NCBI GenBank assembly: GCA_934178475.1
Contig: CAKPQH010000005.1
Span: forward strand, 1-64,000
DNA: 64,000 bases
Reading direction: 5' to 3'
Source: an uncultured Clostridia bacterium
Lineage (GTDB): Bacteria; Bacillota; Clostridia; TANB77; CAG-508
In this document: positions 52,209 through 60,526 of the stretch, one piece after another
Layout of the letters: every line of letters starts with the position of its first letter
How positions within the stretch are numbered: the stretch's first letter is position 1
Made by a program: the position numbers and the translations under genes
Notes under the pieces: model-generated
Seen by the model: the letters and a program-made list of their open reading frames with translations, nothing else
Databases searched by the model: none
Told to the model about the DNA's origin: nothing

Positions 52209-53609
52209 ATGGTTTTTGAAAATGCAAAATTAAAAGAATTTAATAACTATATAAAAAATAAAAAAGTGGCAATAATAGGAGTAGGAGTAAGTAACCTACC
52301 TCTTATAGATTATTTTTATAAGAAAAAAGCTAACATAACAATATTTGATAACAAAGAAAAAGACCAAATGTCAAAAGAAATTTTAGAAAAAATATCAAAA
52401 TATATGTTAAAAACATCTTTAGGAGAAAACTATTTATCTGAATTAAAAGGATTTGATTTAATACTAAGGTCTCCAAGCTGTTTACCTACAGTAAAAGAGT
52501 TAGAATTAGAAGAAAAAAATGGAGCAATTGTAACAACAGAGATAGAATTATTTATGAAAATGTGTCCATGTAAGATAATAGGAATAACAGGAAGTGATGG
52601 AAAAACAACAACTACGACATTGATAACTGAAATATTAAAAAATGCTGGTATTAACACATATGTTGGAGGCAATATAGGAATACCACTATTTACTAAATTA
52701 AATGAAGTAAAACCAGAAGACATAGCAGTATTAGAACTTAGTAGTTTTCAATTAATGGGAATGGAAATCAGCCCAGACATTTCAATAATAACAAACATAA
52801 CACCAAATCACTTAAACGTACATAAAGATTACCAAGAATATATTGATGCAAAGAAAAATATTTATAAACATCAAAATAAAGATGGAATCTTAATTTTAAA
52901 TTATGATAATGAAATTACAAAAAAATGCTCAATTGATTCAAAAGGAAAGGTTATTTTCTTTAGTAGTAAAACAAAATTAGAAAATGGGTATATATTAGAT
53001 GAAAATACAATAAAAAAATGCACAGATGGACTTAGAAAACATTTAATTCATACAGAGGAAATTACTATAAAAGGAAGACATAATTACGAAAATATTTGTG
53101 CAGCAATAGCAGCAACAGAAGGATTAGTAGATATGGAATCAATCATAAAGACATGCAAAGAATTTAAAGGAGTAGAGCATAGGATAGAGTTTGTAAAAGA
53201 AATAAATGGAGTCAAATGGTATAATGATTCTGCAAGTTCAAGCCCATCTAGAATGATATCTGCATTAAATGCTTTTGACAAAGGAATTGTATTAATAGCA
53301 GGAGGTTATGACAAAAATCTTGACTATCATCCTGTAGCTGAGCCAATAATTGATAAGGTAGAAACTCTAATTCTAATAGGTCAAACTTCTGAAAAAATAT
53401 TTGATGTAGTAAAGGAAGAAACAGAAAAACAAGGAAAAGAAATAAATATATATATGTGTAAAGATTTAAATCAAGCAGTTATATTTGCAAAAAGATATTC
53501 TAATGATTGTCATACAGTTTTATTTTCACCTGGAAGTGCAAGTTTTGATATGTTTAAAAATATGTATGAAAGAGGAAATATCTTTAAAGATATTGTAAAT
53601 AAAATGTAA
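52209..53609 (+). CDS. murD: UDP-N-acetylmuramoyl-L-alanine:D-glutamate ligase
   Basis: 466 residues, cytosolic Mur ligase adding D-Glu to the peptidoglycan precursor. N-terminal UDP-binding domain with GVGVSNLPLIDYF, ATP site GSDGKTTTT (about 128-136), central NITPNHLNVHKDYQEYIDAK (in parts) and the C-terminal YNDSASSSPSRMISAL and LIAGGYDKNLDY blocks. GAGATATGG: AAAGAGGATTGAG precedes the ATG. Stands alone, outside a dcw cluster. Confidence 0.95.
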   Translation: MVFENAKLKEFNNYIKNKKVAIIGVGVSNLPLIDYFYKKKANITIFDNKEKDQMSKEILEKISKYMLKTSLGENYLSELKGFDLILRSPSCLPTVKELELEEKNGAIVTTEIELFMKMCPCKIIGITGSDGKTTTTTLITEILKNAGINTYVGGNIGIPLFTKLNEVKPEDIAVLELSSFQLMGMEISPDISIITNITPNHLNVHKDYQEYIDAKKNIYKHQNKDGILILNYDNEITKKCSIDSKGKVIFFSSKTKLENGYILDENTIKKCTDGLRKHLIHTEEITIKGRHNYENICAAIAATEGLVDMESIIKTCKEFKGVEHRIEFVKEINGVKWYNDSASSSPSRMISALNAFDKGIVLIAGGYDKNLDYHPVAEPIIDKVETLILIGQTSEKIFDVVKEETEKQGKEINIYMCKDLNQAVIFAKRYSNDCHTVLFSPGSASFDMFKNMYERGNIFKDIVNKM

Positions 53610-53666
53610 CCAAAAAAACTTTCTTACATAAAATATAAAGAATTTATGTAAGGAGGTTTTATTTTT

Positions 53667-54203
53667 ATGTTTGAAGAGTATATGCAAAATATTTTAGGAT
53701 ATACAAGAGAATTAAATACATATAATAGACAAAATAATATGGAATATGGAATGAATCAAAATATAAATATGATGCCAATTGGGTATAATATATCTCAAGA
53801 TATTAATAGAAATTTAAATGATGAGTTAGAAGGAATGTATCCGGAAATATATAGTATTGTTTATCCTATGGTAAAAGAAGCTTGCATGAGAAATACGAGA
53901 AGTATAGATAAAAATTTGATTAATGAAATGACAAATGAAATATATGATAATTTAGAACCAACAAACAATAGTGTAGGAATCAATATAAATTTAGGAAATG
54001 AAATACGTTCAAAAGAAGAAAGCAAGATATCAAAAGAAAAATCAGAAGAAATTGAAAATAGAGAATATGAAAGAAGAAATCCATTTTTAAATGATTTAAT
54101 AAAAATATTAATTTTGAGAGAATTAACTGGAAGACCTGGATGCTGTACAACAAACAGACCACCTATGCCACCTCCACCAAGACCACCATTTCCAAGATTT
54201 TAA
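53667..54203 (+). CDS. hypothetical protein with Pro-rich tail
   Basis: 178 residues, no membrane segment. The N-terminal third is rich in Asn, Tyr and Met; the middle has ELEGMYPEIYSIVYPMVKEACMRNTR (in parts), a pattern seen in small proteins of sporulating Clostridia; the C-terminus ends in CCTTNRPPMPPPPRPPFPRF, a Pro/Arg tail with two Cys. AAGGAGG lies before ATG. Between murD and spoVT with a palindrome after it; a spore coat or sporulation role is only suggested by composition and neighbours. Confidence 0.7.
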   Translation: MFEEYMQNILGYTRELNTYNRQNNMEYGMNQNINMMPIGYNISQDINRNLNDELEGMYPEIYSIVYPMVKEACMRNTRSIDKNLINEMTNEIYDNLEPTNNSVGININLGNEIRSKEESKISKEKSEEIENREYERRNPFLNDLIKILILRELTGRPGCCTTNRPPMPPPPRPPFPRF

Positions 54204-54207
54204 AGTT

Positions 54208-54253
54208 GGGGACAGTCCTTTTTTGAAAATTTTTTCAAAAAAGGACTGTCCCC
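54208..54253. repeat. GGGGAC palindrome, copy 1
   Basis: Arm GGGGACAGTCC then T6-GAAAA (54208-54229) and its perfect complement (54232-54253) with a 2-base gap, 22 bp. Flanks TTAAAGTT and GATTTAAA extend the pairing with G-T pairs. Same family as the copy at 55876-55935. Looks like a short dispersed palindromic element. Confidence 0.85.
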
Positions 54254-54339
54254 GATTTAAAAATTTGTATAAAAAATTCCTTTTTTGACATACTAAAATT
54301 AGACAAAAAAGTAAAAATCAAAAAAGGAGGAATTTTTAA

Positions 54340-54894
54340 ATGAAAGCAACAGGAGTTGTAAGAAGAATAGACGATTTAGGAAGAGTAGTTATACCAAAAG
54401 AAATAAGAAAAACACTTAGAATAAAAGAAGGAGATCCACTTGAGATATTTACAGACAGTGAGGGAGGAATTATATTAAAAAAATATTCACCTATTGGAGA
54501 ACTTTCTGAATTTGCTGTTGGGTATGCAGAAACGCTTTCAAAAACAACAGGGCATATTGCTTTTATTACAGATAAGGACACAGTAATAGCTGTATCTGGT
54601 GGACCTAAAAAAGAATACTTAGAGAAAAATATAAGTGATGAATTAGAACAAATTATGGAAGATAAAGAAGTATATACAAGTAAAGACAATAACAATATAT
54701 CAGTTCCAATTACAAGTAATGATAAACAAGAAAAGAAAAATAACGCACAAGTAATATATCCAATAATTTCAAATGGAGACACAATAGGTTCAGTAATATT
54801 ACTTTCTAAAGAATCAAATACTAAAATGGATGAAGTAGAAAAAAAAGTAGCTCAATCTGCCGCCACTTTTTTAGGAAATCAAATGGAAATATAA
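54340..54894 (+). CDS. spoVT: stage V sporulation regulator SpoVT
   Basis: 184 residues. N-terminal AbrB-type swapped-hairpin DNA-binding domain (MKATGVVRRIDDLGRVVIPKEIRK, residues 1-50 in parts) and a C-terminal GAF-like domain (about 60-180). In Bacilli it tunes forespore sigma-G genes. AAGGAGG precedes ATG, and a 60-base leader follows the palindrome at 54208. Terminator follows the stop. Confidence 0.95.
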   Translation: MKATGVVRRIDDLGRVVIPKEIRKTLRIKEGDPLEIFTDSEGGIILKKYSPIGELSEFAVGYAETLSKTTGHIAFITDKDTVIAVSGGPKKEYLEKNISDELEQIMEDKEVYTSKDNNNISVPITSNDKQEKKNNAQVIYPIISNGDTIGSVILLSKESNTKMDEVEKKVAQSAATFLGNQMEI

Positions 54895-54896
54895 TA

Positions 54897-54941
54897 AAAA
54901 ATCTATATAGATATTATAAAAGTATCTGTATAGATTTTTTA
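54897..54941. terminator. bidirectional terminator after spoVT
   Basis: AAAATCTATA-TAGATA pairs with TATCT-GTATAGATTTT across an 8-base loop, with T-run; lies between convergent genes. Confidence 0.82.
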
Positions 54942-54944
54942 TAT

Positions 54945-55805
54945 TTATAAATTATATAAATTATTATCAATGCAAAGTTTAGCACGTTTGGCTGATTTTT
55001 CATCTGAGTTTAAAGCATCTTTTATAAATTCAGGATGTGAAATTAAAAACTCTCTCATAGTATCATCAGGATTATTATAAAAATCATTTAACATCTTAAG
55101 TTGTAAGTCGTTGATAAGTCCCATATCATGTATTTGACTAAATAAATATGGTTTGATTTCAAACATAGCAAAAGAATGCACATCTAAATCTTCTAATTTT
55201 TGTTTCCCTCCTTGCATTCTATCAACCGCTACCATACTCCAACATATTTTACCGCCTAAAGATTCTATAGCAGGAATCCAAGCACGTATGTAGCTAGATG
55301 CTTGATTTAATAAATCAGCAACATGTAAGATTTTTTTATTTTTCAAATCTGTTATCTCATATGAAGAAGAGAAATCATAAGAACTTGCTACAGTAGATAA
55401 ATCCTTGAATATTGTAATATGTGGTTTTTCTAAAAGATATGCAATAATATTAGAAAAATACCAATCTCTTCTTTCACCGCCAGAAACAAAATCTATTTCG
55501 TCTATATTAATATTATTTTCAATATAATCTTTCATTTTATTAATGACATCCATGTATATAGGATTAGATTCATATTGAAATTTAACTTTTTCAAATATAT
55601 TTTTTGGAATATCCAACTTATCAGAATTTTCTAGTTCAGAATTTATAAAATCTAAAAAAAGATTTGCATCAGTTTCACTTCCATATAAAAATTGAGCATT
55701 TATAAAATATGGACCTATTTTACCTGAAGTATACCAAAAAGGTTTGTTATTAGGACATATTTTAAAAGCATTTGTATCTAATAAATAAGAAACGATAGTA
55801 TTCAT
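54945..55805 (-). CDS. orotate phosphoribosyltransferase-like protein
   Basis: 286 residues. N-terminal FWYTSGKIGPYFINAQFLYG resembles the OPRT start (TSG-x-x-SPYFID type); SGGERRDWYFSNIIAYLLEKPHITIFKD (in parts, about 113-140) corresponds to the next OPRT block, and ILHVADLLNQASSYIRAW (about 165-182) occupies the PRPP-loop position, with A-D-L-L-N-Q-A-S-S instead of the usual E-D-x-x-T-T-G-x-S. It may be an OPRT relative with changed catalysis. ATG 55805 with TGGAGG at 6 bases is chosen over 55817. Opposite strand to the pyrimidine operon 185 bases away, which lacks pyrE. Confidence 0.75.
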   Translation of the reverse strand: MNTIVSYLLDTNAFKICPNNKPFWYTSGKIGPYFINAQFLYGSETDANLFLDFINSELENSDKLDIPKNIFEKVKFQYESNPIYMDVINKMKDYIENNINIDEIDFVSGGERRDWYFSNIIAYLLEKPHITIFKDLSTVASSYDFSSSYEITDLKNKKILHVADLLNQASSYIRAWIPAIESLGGKICWSMVAVDRMQGGKQKLEDLDVHSFAMFEIKPYLFSQIHDMGLINDLQLKMLNDFYNNPDDTMREFLISHPEFIKDALNSDEKSAKRAKLCIDNNLYNL

Positions 55806-55875
55806 AATTACCTCCATATAAATTATTTTAAAAAATTTTCGAATATATAATACTTCAAAAAAAGATTCTTGTCAA

Positions 55876-55935
55876 TTCAATTCGGGGACGGTCCTTTTTT
55901 GAAAATTTTCAAAAAAGGACCGTCCCCGAATTGAA
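55876..55935. repeat. GGGGAC palindrome, copy 2 (60 bp, perfect)
   Basis: Left arm TTCAATTCGGGGACGGTCC then T6-GAAAA (55876-55905) and perfect complement (55906-55935), no spacer. Compared with copy 1 the inner pair A-T is G-C (GACAG versus GACGG with GTC/CTG partners), a compensatory change. Located in the divergent region between the OPRT-like gene and pyrC; could also act as a terminator or roadblock. Confidence 0.9.
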
Positions 55936-55989
55936 AAAAATAATAAAAAATGATATAAAATAATAAGAAATAAAAAATGGAGGGTAAAT

Positions 55990-57264
55990 ATGACAATTTT
56001 ATTAAAAAATGGAACTGTTTTAGATTATGAATCTAAATTACAAGAAAAAAGAGATGTTTTAATAGAAGACAATATAATAAAAGAACTATCAAAAAATATC
56101 AATGAAAAAGCAGACAGAATTATTGATTGTACAGGATTATTTATTATGCCAGGAATGATAGATATACACTGTCATTTAAGAGAACCTGGATTTGAATACA
56201 AGGAAACTATTGAGACTGGTTCAAAAAGTGCTGTAAAAGGTGGATTTACAACAATATGTCCTATGCCAAATACTAAGCCTGCTATTGATAATGAAGAAAT
56301 TTTAGAAAAGGTTATAAATGAAGCAAAAAGAGTTAATCTGTGTAATATATTACCATATTCTAGTGTTACAAAAGGAGAAAAAGGAGAAGAACATGTTGAT
56401 TTTGAAAGAATGAAAAAAGCAGGTGCAATTGCTTTTTCTGATGATGGTATCCCTGTAAAAAACGCTAATATTATGAGAAAAGCTATTATAAAAGCTGACT
56501 CATTAGGTACATATGTTGCTTCTCATTGTGAAGAACCAAGTGTTTCAGCAGGTGTGATAAACGCGGGAGAAGTAGCTAGAAAATTAAATGTTAAAGGAGT
56601 TCTTCCAGAAGCTGAAGAGATTATGGCAGCTAGAGAAATCGTTATTTCAGAAACAAATGATGTTAGAGCTCATATTTGTCATATAAGTACAAAGACATCA
56701 GTTAATATGATAAGAGATGCAAAGAAAAGGAATGTTAAAATAACTTGTGAAACTTGCCCGCATTATTATAGTTTTACAGAGGGAGAAGTTTTAGTTTCAA
56801 ATACAAATGCAAAGATGAATCCTCCATTAAGAAAAGAAAAAGATAGAGAAGCTATAATAAAAGGATTACAAGATGGAACTATAGATGCAATAATAACAGA
56901 CCATGCACCACATTCAAAAGAAGAAAAACAAAAAGATTTAGAATCAGCACCAAATGGTATTATTGGATTTGAAACAGCACTAGCAGCAACAATAACTAAT
57001 TTAGTAGATAAAGATTTAATTTCATATCTAGATATTGTAAGATTAATGTCTTATAATCCAGCTAAAATATTAGGAATTGATAAAGGTATAATAAAAGAAG
57101 GGAAAACAGCAGATATAACTATTTTTAATCCAAATATAGAGTATGTATATAAGGAAGAAGATATAGTTTCAAAGTCAAAGAATACACCATGGATAGGCAA
57201 AAAACTAAAAGGACAAGTTGAGTATACTATAGTAGGAGGAAAAGCGGTATATGAAAGAATATAA
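55990..57264 (+). CDS. pyrC: dihydroorotase
   Basis: 424 residues, type I dihydroorotase; cyclises carbamoyl-aspartate to dihydroorotate in pyrimidine synthesis. Metal ligands His60 and His62 in DIHCHLREPG, later His residues in CEEP-flanking SHCEEPS and ICHISTK, and the ITDHAPH catalytic Asp are present. TGGAGGG precedes ATG. First gene of pyrC-(mazG-like)-pyrF-pyrK-pyrD. Its 3' end overlaps the next ORF by 14 bases. Confidence 0.96.
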   Translation: MTILLKNGTVLDYESKLQEKRDVLIEDNIIKELSKNINEKADRIIDCTGLFIMPGMIDIHCHLREPGFEYKETIETGSKSAVKGGFTTICPMPNTKPAIDNEEILEKVINEAKRVNLCNILPYSSVTKGEKGEEHVDFERMKKAGAIAFSDDGIPVKNANIMRKAIIKADSLGTYVASHCEEPSVSAGVINAGEVARKLNVKGVLPEAEEIMAAREIVISETNDVRAHICHISTKTSVNMIRDAKKRNVKITCETCPHYYSFTEGEVLVSNTNAKMNPPLRKEKDREAIIKGLQDGTIDAIITDHAPHSKEEKQKDLESAPNGIIGFETALAATITNLVDKDLISYLDIVRLMSYNPAKILGIDKGIIKEGKTADITIFNPNIEYVYKEEDIVSKSKNTPWIGKKLKGQVEYTIVGGKAVYERI

Positions 57265-57571
57265 TAAATTAGTTAGAGATAAAATACCGGAAATTATTAA
57301 AGAAGATAAAAGGTGTCCGAAGATAAAAATTTTAGAAAAAGATGAATATAAAAAAGAACTTGATAAAAAACTTATTGAAGAAGTAACAGAATATATAGAA
57401 GATGATAATATAGAAGAAATTGCAGATGTGTTAGAAGTAATATATGCTATATTAGAATTTAAGAATGTTTCAAAAGAAGAAATAGAAAAAGTTAGAAATG
57501 ATAAGAAAAATAAAAGAGGAGCTTTCAAAGAAAGAATATTTCTAGAAAAGTGTGGAGGAAAAATAATATGA
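57251..57571 (+). CDS. MazG-like/phosphoribosyl-ATP pyrophosphohydrolase-like protein
   Basis: 106 residues. The start EYNKLVRDKIPEIIKED and EEVTEYIEDDNIEEIADVLEVIYAILE (in parts, with the E-E-x-x-E and D-x-x-E metal ligands) place it in the all-alpha NTP-pyrophosphatase superfamily. Likely a house-cleaning nucleotide hydrolase. It overlaps pyrC (14 bases) and pyrF (ATGA, 4 bases), so it is firmly embedded in the pyrimidine operon; a role in removing non-canonical pyrimidine nucleotides is plausible but inferred. Confidence 0.82.
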   Translation: MKEYNKLVRDKIPEIIKEDKRCPKIKILEKDEYKKELDKKLIEEVTEYIEDDNIEEIADVLEVIYAILEFKNVSKEEIEKVRNDKKNKRGAFKERIFLEKCGGKII

Positions 57572-58497
57572 AAATTGCAATTGATTTATTAATTGATAAG
57601 ATTAAAGAAAAAAATAATCCAACAGTTATAGGATTAGATCCAAGATATAATATGATACCTAGTTTTATAAAAGAAAAGTATGGTAAAGATATTAAAGGAG
57701 TTTGTGATGCGATATTAGAATATAATAAAAGATTAATTGATTCAACATATGATATTATACCAGCAGTAAAACCACAAATTGCTTTTTATGAAATGTATGG
57801 GATAGAGGGATTAAAAGCGTTTAATGAAACATGTAAATATGCAAAAGAGAAAGGTATGGTAGTTATTGCAGATATAAAAAGAGGCGATATTGGTACAACA
57901 GCTGCAGCATATTCAAATGCTTTCTTAGGAAAAACAGATTTAAATGATAATCTATATTCTGCTTTTGATGTAGAATTTGTTACTGTAAATCCATATTTGG
58001 GATCAGATGGAATATTGCCTTTTATAGAAGACTGCAGAAAATATAATAAAGGAATATTTATTTTAGTAAAAACTTCTAATAAGTCATCAGGAGAATTACA
58101 AGATATAAAAACAGAAGATGGAAAAGAAATTTATGTAAAAGTAGCAGAGCTTGTAAATAAATGGGGAAAAGAATTAATTGGAGAAAATGGATATAGCTCA
58201 GTTTCATCAGTAGTAGGTGCAACATATCCAGAACAGTTGAAAATATTAAGAGAAGTTATGCCGAATTCATATTTCTTAATACCTGGATATGGTGCACAAG
58301 GTGGCAAAGCGGAAGATATTGCTTTAGGATTTGATAGTAATGGATTAGGTGGATTTGTAAATGCTTCAAGAAGTTTGATGTTTGCATATAAACTAGACAG
58401 ATGGAAAGATATTTATACTGAAAGAGATTTTGAAAAAGCTACAAGAGAAGAAGCTATCAGAATGAGAGATGAATTAAATAAAGCAATCAAGAGGTAA
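57568..58497 (+). CDS. pyrF: orotidine-5'-phosphate decarboxylase, type 2
   Basis: 309 residues, long (type 2) OMP decarboxylase, last step to UMP. VIGLDPRYNMIP at the N-terminus, the catalytic DIKRGDIGTTAAAYS and VNPYLGSDGI are seen, and GYGAQGGKAEDI with NASRS at the phosphate site. ATG 57568 with GTGGAGG 7 bases upstream gives the MKIAIDLL start; the longer frame overlaps the ribosome binding site. Translationally coupled to the MazG-like gene. Confidence 0.95.
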   Translation: MKIAIDLLIDKIKEKNNPTVIGLDPRYNMIPSFIKEKYGKDIKGVCDAILEYNKRLIDSTYDIIPAVKPQIAFYEMYGIEGLKAFNETCKYAKEKGMVVIADIKRGDIGTTAAAYSNAFLGKTDLNDNLYSAFDVEFVTVNPYLGSDGILPFIEDCRKYNKGIFILVKTSNKSSGELQDIKTEDGKEIYVKVAELVNKWGKELIGENGYSSVSSVVGATYPEQLKILREVMPNSYFLIPGYGAQGGKAEDIALGFDSNGLGGFVNASRSLMFAYKLDRWKDIYTERDFEKATREEAIRMRDELNKAIKR

Positions 58498-58587
58498 GAA
58501 GCATGAAAATATAAAGAAGATTTAATGAAAAACAACAAAAAAGAAAGATTAATAAGCAATGATATTGAAAGATAAAAGGAGGATTTT

Positions 58588-59379
58588 ATGCCAGTAAATT
58601 TAAAAACAAAATTAATAAAAAAAGAGCAACTTAAAGATGATATTTTTAAGTTTAGTGTTGAAGCAAAAGAAATTGCAAATTTAGCAAAACCAGGACAGTT
58701 TTTAGAAATAAGAGTTATTGATAATATTACGCCGCTTCTTAGACGACCAATAAGTATTTATAACGTAGAAAAAGAAACTGGAATAGTTGAGTTTATTTTT
58801 CAAGTAAAAGGAAAAGGAACAGAGTTATTATCTAAAAGAGAAATAGGCGAAAAAATAGATATAGTAGGTCCATTAGGAAATGGAATATTCAAATACAAAG
58901 AATATAAAAATATTGCTATAATTGGAGGAGGAATAGGAGTATTTCCATTATATGAACTTGCAAAAAATGCTAAGAAAGAAGAAAAAAATGTAAGAACATA
59001 TTTAGGATTTAGAAATAAAGATTATGTTCTATTAGAAAATGAATTTAAAAGTGTTTCAAATGAAGTTATAATTACAACAGATGATGGTTCTTATGCCAAT
59101 AATGGATTTGCAATAAATTACCTAGAAAAAGATATTGAAAAAGAAAATATTGATTGCATATTTGCATGTGGACCAATGCCAATGCTTAAAGCAGTAAAAA
59201 AACTAGGATTTGAAAAAGGTATTCCTTGTCAAATATCATTAGAAGAAAAAATGGCATGTGGACTTGGAGTGTGTTTAGGATGTGCAGTAAAAACAAGTGA
59301 TAGTACAAAAGAAGATCCTAAATATGTACATGTATGTAAAGCAGGACCAGTATTTGATGCAAATATTGTAGATATATAG
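58588..59379 (+). CDS. pyrK: dihydroorotate dehydrogenase electron transfer subunit
   Basis: 263 residues; FAD/NAD and [2Fe-2S] subunit that links dihydroorotate oxidation to NAD+. FAD site around RRPISIYNVE, NAD site IIGGGIGVFPLYEL, and the 2Fe-2S cysteines in EEKMACGLGVCLGCAVK with the last one in YVHVCKAGP. AAAGGAGG precedes ATG. The 90 bases after pyrF hold no convincing ORF. Confidence 0.96.
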   Translation: MPVNLKTKLIKKEQLKDDIFKFSVEAKEIANLAKPGQFLEIRVIDNITPLLRRPISIYNVEKETGIVEFIFQVKGKGTELLSKREIGEKIDIVGPLGNGIFKYKEYKNIAIIGGGIGVFPLYELAKNAKKEEKNVRTYLGFRNKDYVLLENEFKSVSNEVIITTDDGSYANNGFAINYLEKDIEKENIDCIFACGPMPMLKAVKKLGFEKGIPCQISLEEKMACGLGVCLGCAVKTSDSTKEDPKYVHVCKAGPVFDANIVDI

Positions 59380-59403
59380 TAAAAATTTTGAAAGGAGAAA
59401 TTT

Positions 59404-60324
59404 ATGAATACTGAAATTAATTTTGCAGGAATAAAAATGAAAAATCCTATAACAGTTGCTTCTGGAACTTTTGGATATGGAAGAGAATATGGAGAGTTCT
59501 TTGATTTAAGTAAATTAGGAGCTATAATAACAAAAGGAACATCATATGAACCTAAAAGCGGAAATAAAGCACCAAGAGTATGTGAAACAACAGCGGGAAT
59601 GCTAAATGCAATAGGATTAGAAAATCCAGGTGTAAAATATTTTATCGAAAATGATTTGCCTTATTTAAAAAAGTTCGATACTGCAATTATTGTAAATGCT
59701 TTTGGTGGAAAAGGTGGAACTATAGAAGACTATGTTAAAATTTGTGAAGTTTTAAATAATATAGATATTGATGGAGTGGAACTTAATCTTTCATGTCCAA
59801 ATGTAAAAAAAGGATGTTTAGCATTTGGAACAACATATGAAGGTGTTAAAGAAGTTACATCTGCTTGTAGAAAAGTATTAACTAATAAACCACTTATTGT
59901 AAAACTTACCCCTAATGTTACAGATATAACTTTACCTGCAAAAGCTGCACAAGATGCAGGAGCAGATGCAATATCATTAATAAATACTATTACAGGAATG
60001 GCAATTGATATTGATAAAAGAAAACCAGTTTTAGCAAACAATACAGGTGGATTATCAGGACCAGCAATAAAACCAGTAGCAGTAAGAATGGTTTATCAAG
60101 CTGCACAAGCTGTAAATATTCCTATCATGGGTATTGGAGGAATAGTAACAGGAGAAGATGCAATCGAGTTTATGCTTGCAGGGGCAACAGCAGTATCTAT
60201 AGGAACAGGAAATTTTATTACTCCAGAAACTAGCATAGAAGCGGTAAAAGGAATAGAAAGATATATGCAAAAACATAATATTGATAATATAAAAGATATA
60301 ATAGGAAAAGTTGAAATGAATTAA
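59404..60324 (+). CDS. pyrD: dihydroorotate dehydrogenase, type IB catalytic subunit
   Basis: 306 residues, FMN-dependent, works with PyrK. ELNLSCPNVKKG contains the catalytic Cys of class 1B enzymes, with VKLTPNVTDI and GIGGIVTGEDAIEFMLAGA for FMN binding. AAAGGAG precedes ATG. Last gene of the operon; a terminator follows. pyrB, carAB and a canonical pyrE are not in the window. Confidence 0.96.
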   Translation: MNTEINFAGIKMKNPITVASGTFGYGREYGEFFDLSKLGAIITKGTSYEPKSGNKAPRVCETTAGMLNAIGLENPGVKYFIENDLPYLKKFDTAIIVNAFGGKGGTIEDYVKICEVLNNIDIDGVELNLSCPNVKKGCLAFGTTYEGVKEVTSACRKVLTNKPLIVKLTPNVTDITLPAKAAQDAGADAISLINTITGMAIDIDKRKPVLANNTGGLSGPAIKPVAVRMVYQAAQAVNIPIMGIGGIVTGEDAIEFMLAGATAVSIGTGNFITPETSIEAVKGIERYMQKHNIDNIKDIIGKVEMN

Positions 60325-60326
60325 TT

Positions 60327-60367
60327 GAAAAATGAGTGTGGATAAAAAAATCTGCACTCATTTTTTG
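60327..60367 (+). terminator. intrinsic terminator of the pyr operon
   Basis: GAAAAATGAGTG-x-GGAT pairs with ATC-x-GCACTCATTTTTT, with T-run. Confidence 0.88.
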
Positions 60368-60448
60368 ATGAATAAAAACAACAAAAAGCTTGAAATGAAA
60401 AGTATTTAAGATGGCGAACAAAAATTTTATATTTTTTATAAAAAAGTA

Positions 60449-60477
60449 TTGACAAAACAAAAATTTGGTTATATAAT
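60449..60477 (+). promoter_or_regulatory. promoter of the YgjP-like gene
   Basis: TTGACA (60449-60454), 17 bases, TATAAT (60472-60477). The surrounding sequence (AAA-x-AAA-xx-TTTGGT before the -10) resembles the recA promoter. Confidence 0.85.
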
Positions 60478-60488
60478 ACAAACAACAA

Positions 60489-60504
60489 GCGAACAACAAT
60501 TCGC
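60489..60504 (+). promoter_or_regulatory. SOS-box-like palindrome
   Basis: GCGAA-CAACAA-TTCGC, a perfect 5-bp inverted repeat. The inner CGAAC-N4-ATTCG matches the LexA consensus except for one base. It lies 12 bases after the -10 box, as in recA. Confidence 0.45.
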
Positions 60505-60526
60505 ATAAAATTAGGAGGAATATAAA

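Noticed and set aside
54208..55935. Palindromes as CRISPR repeats
   Set aside because: Only two copies 1.7 kb apart, no regular spacers and no cas genes.
58525..58575. 16-codon ORF between pyrF and pyrK
   Set aside because: Only a weak ribosome binding site and no features.
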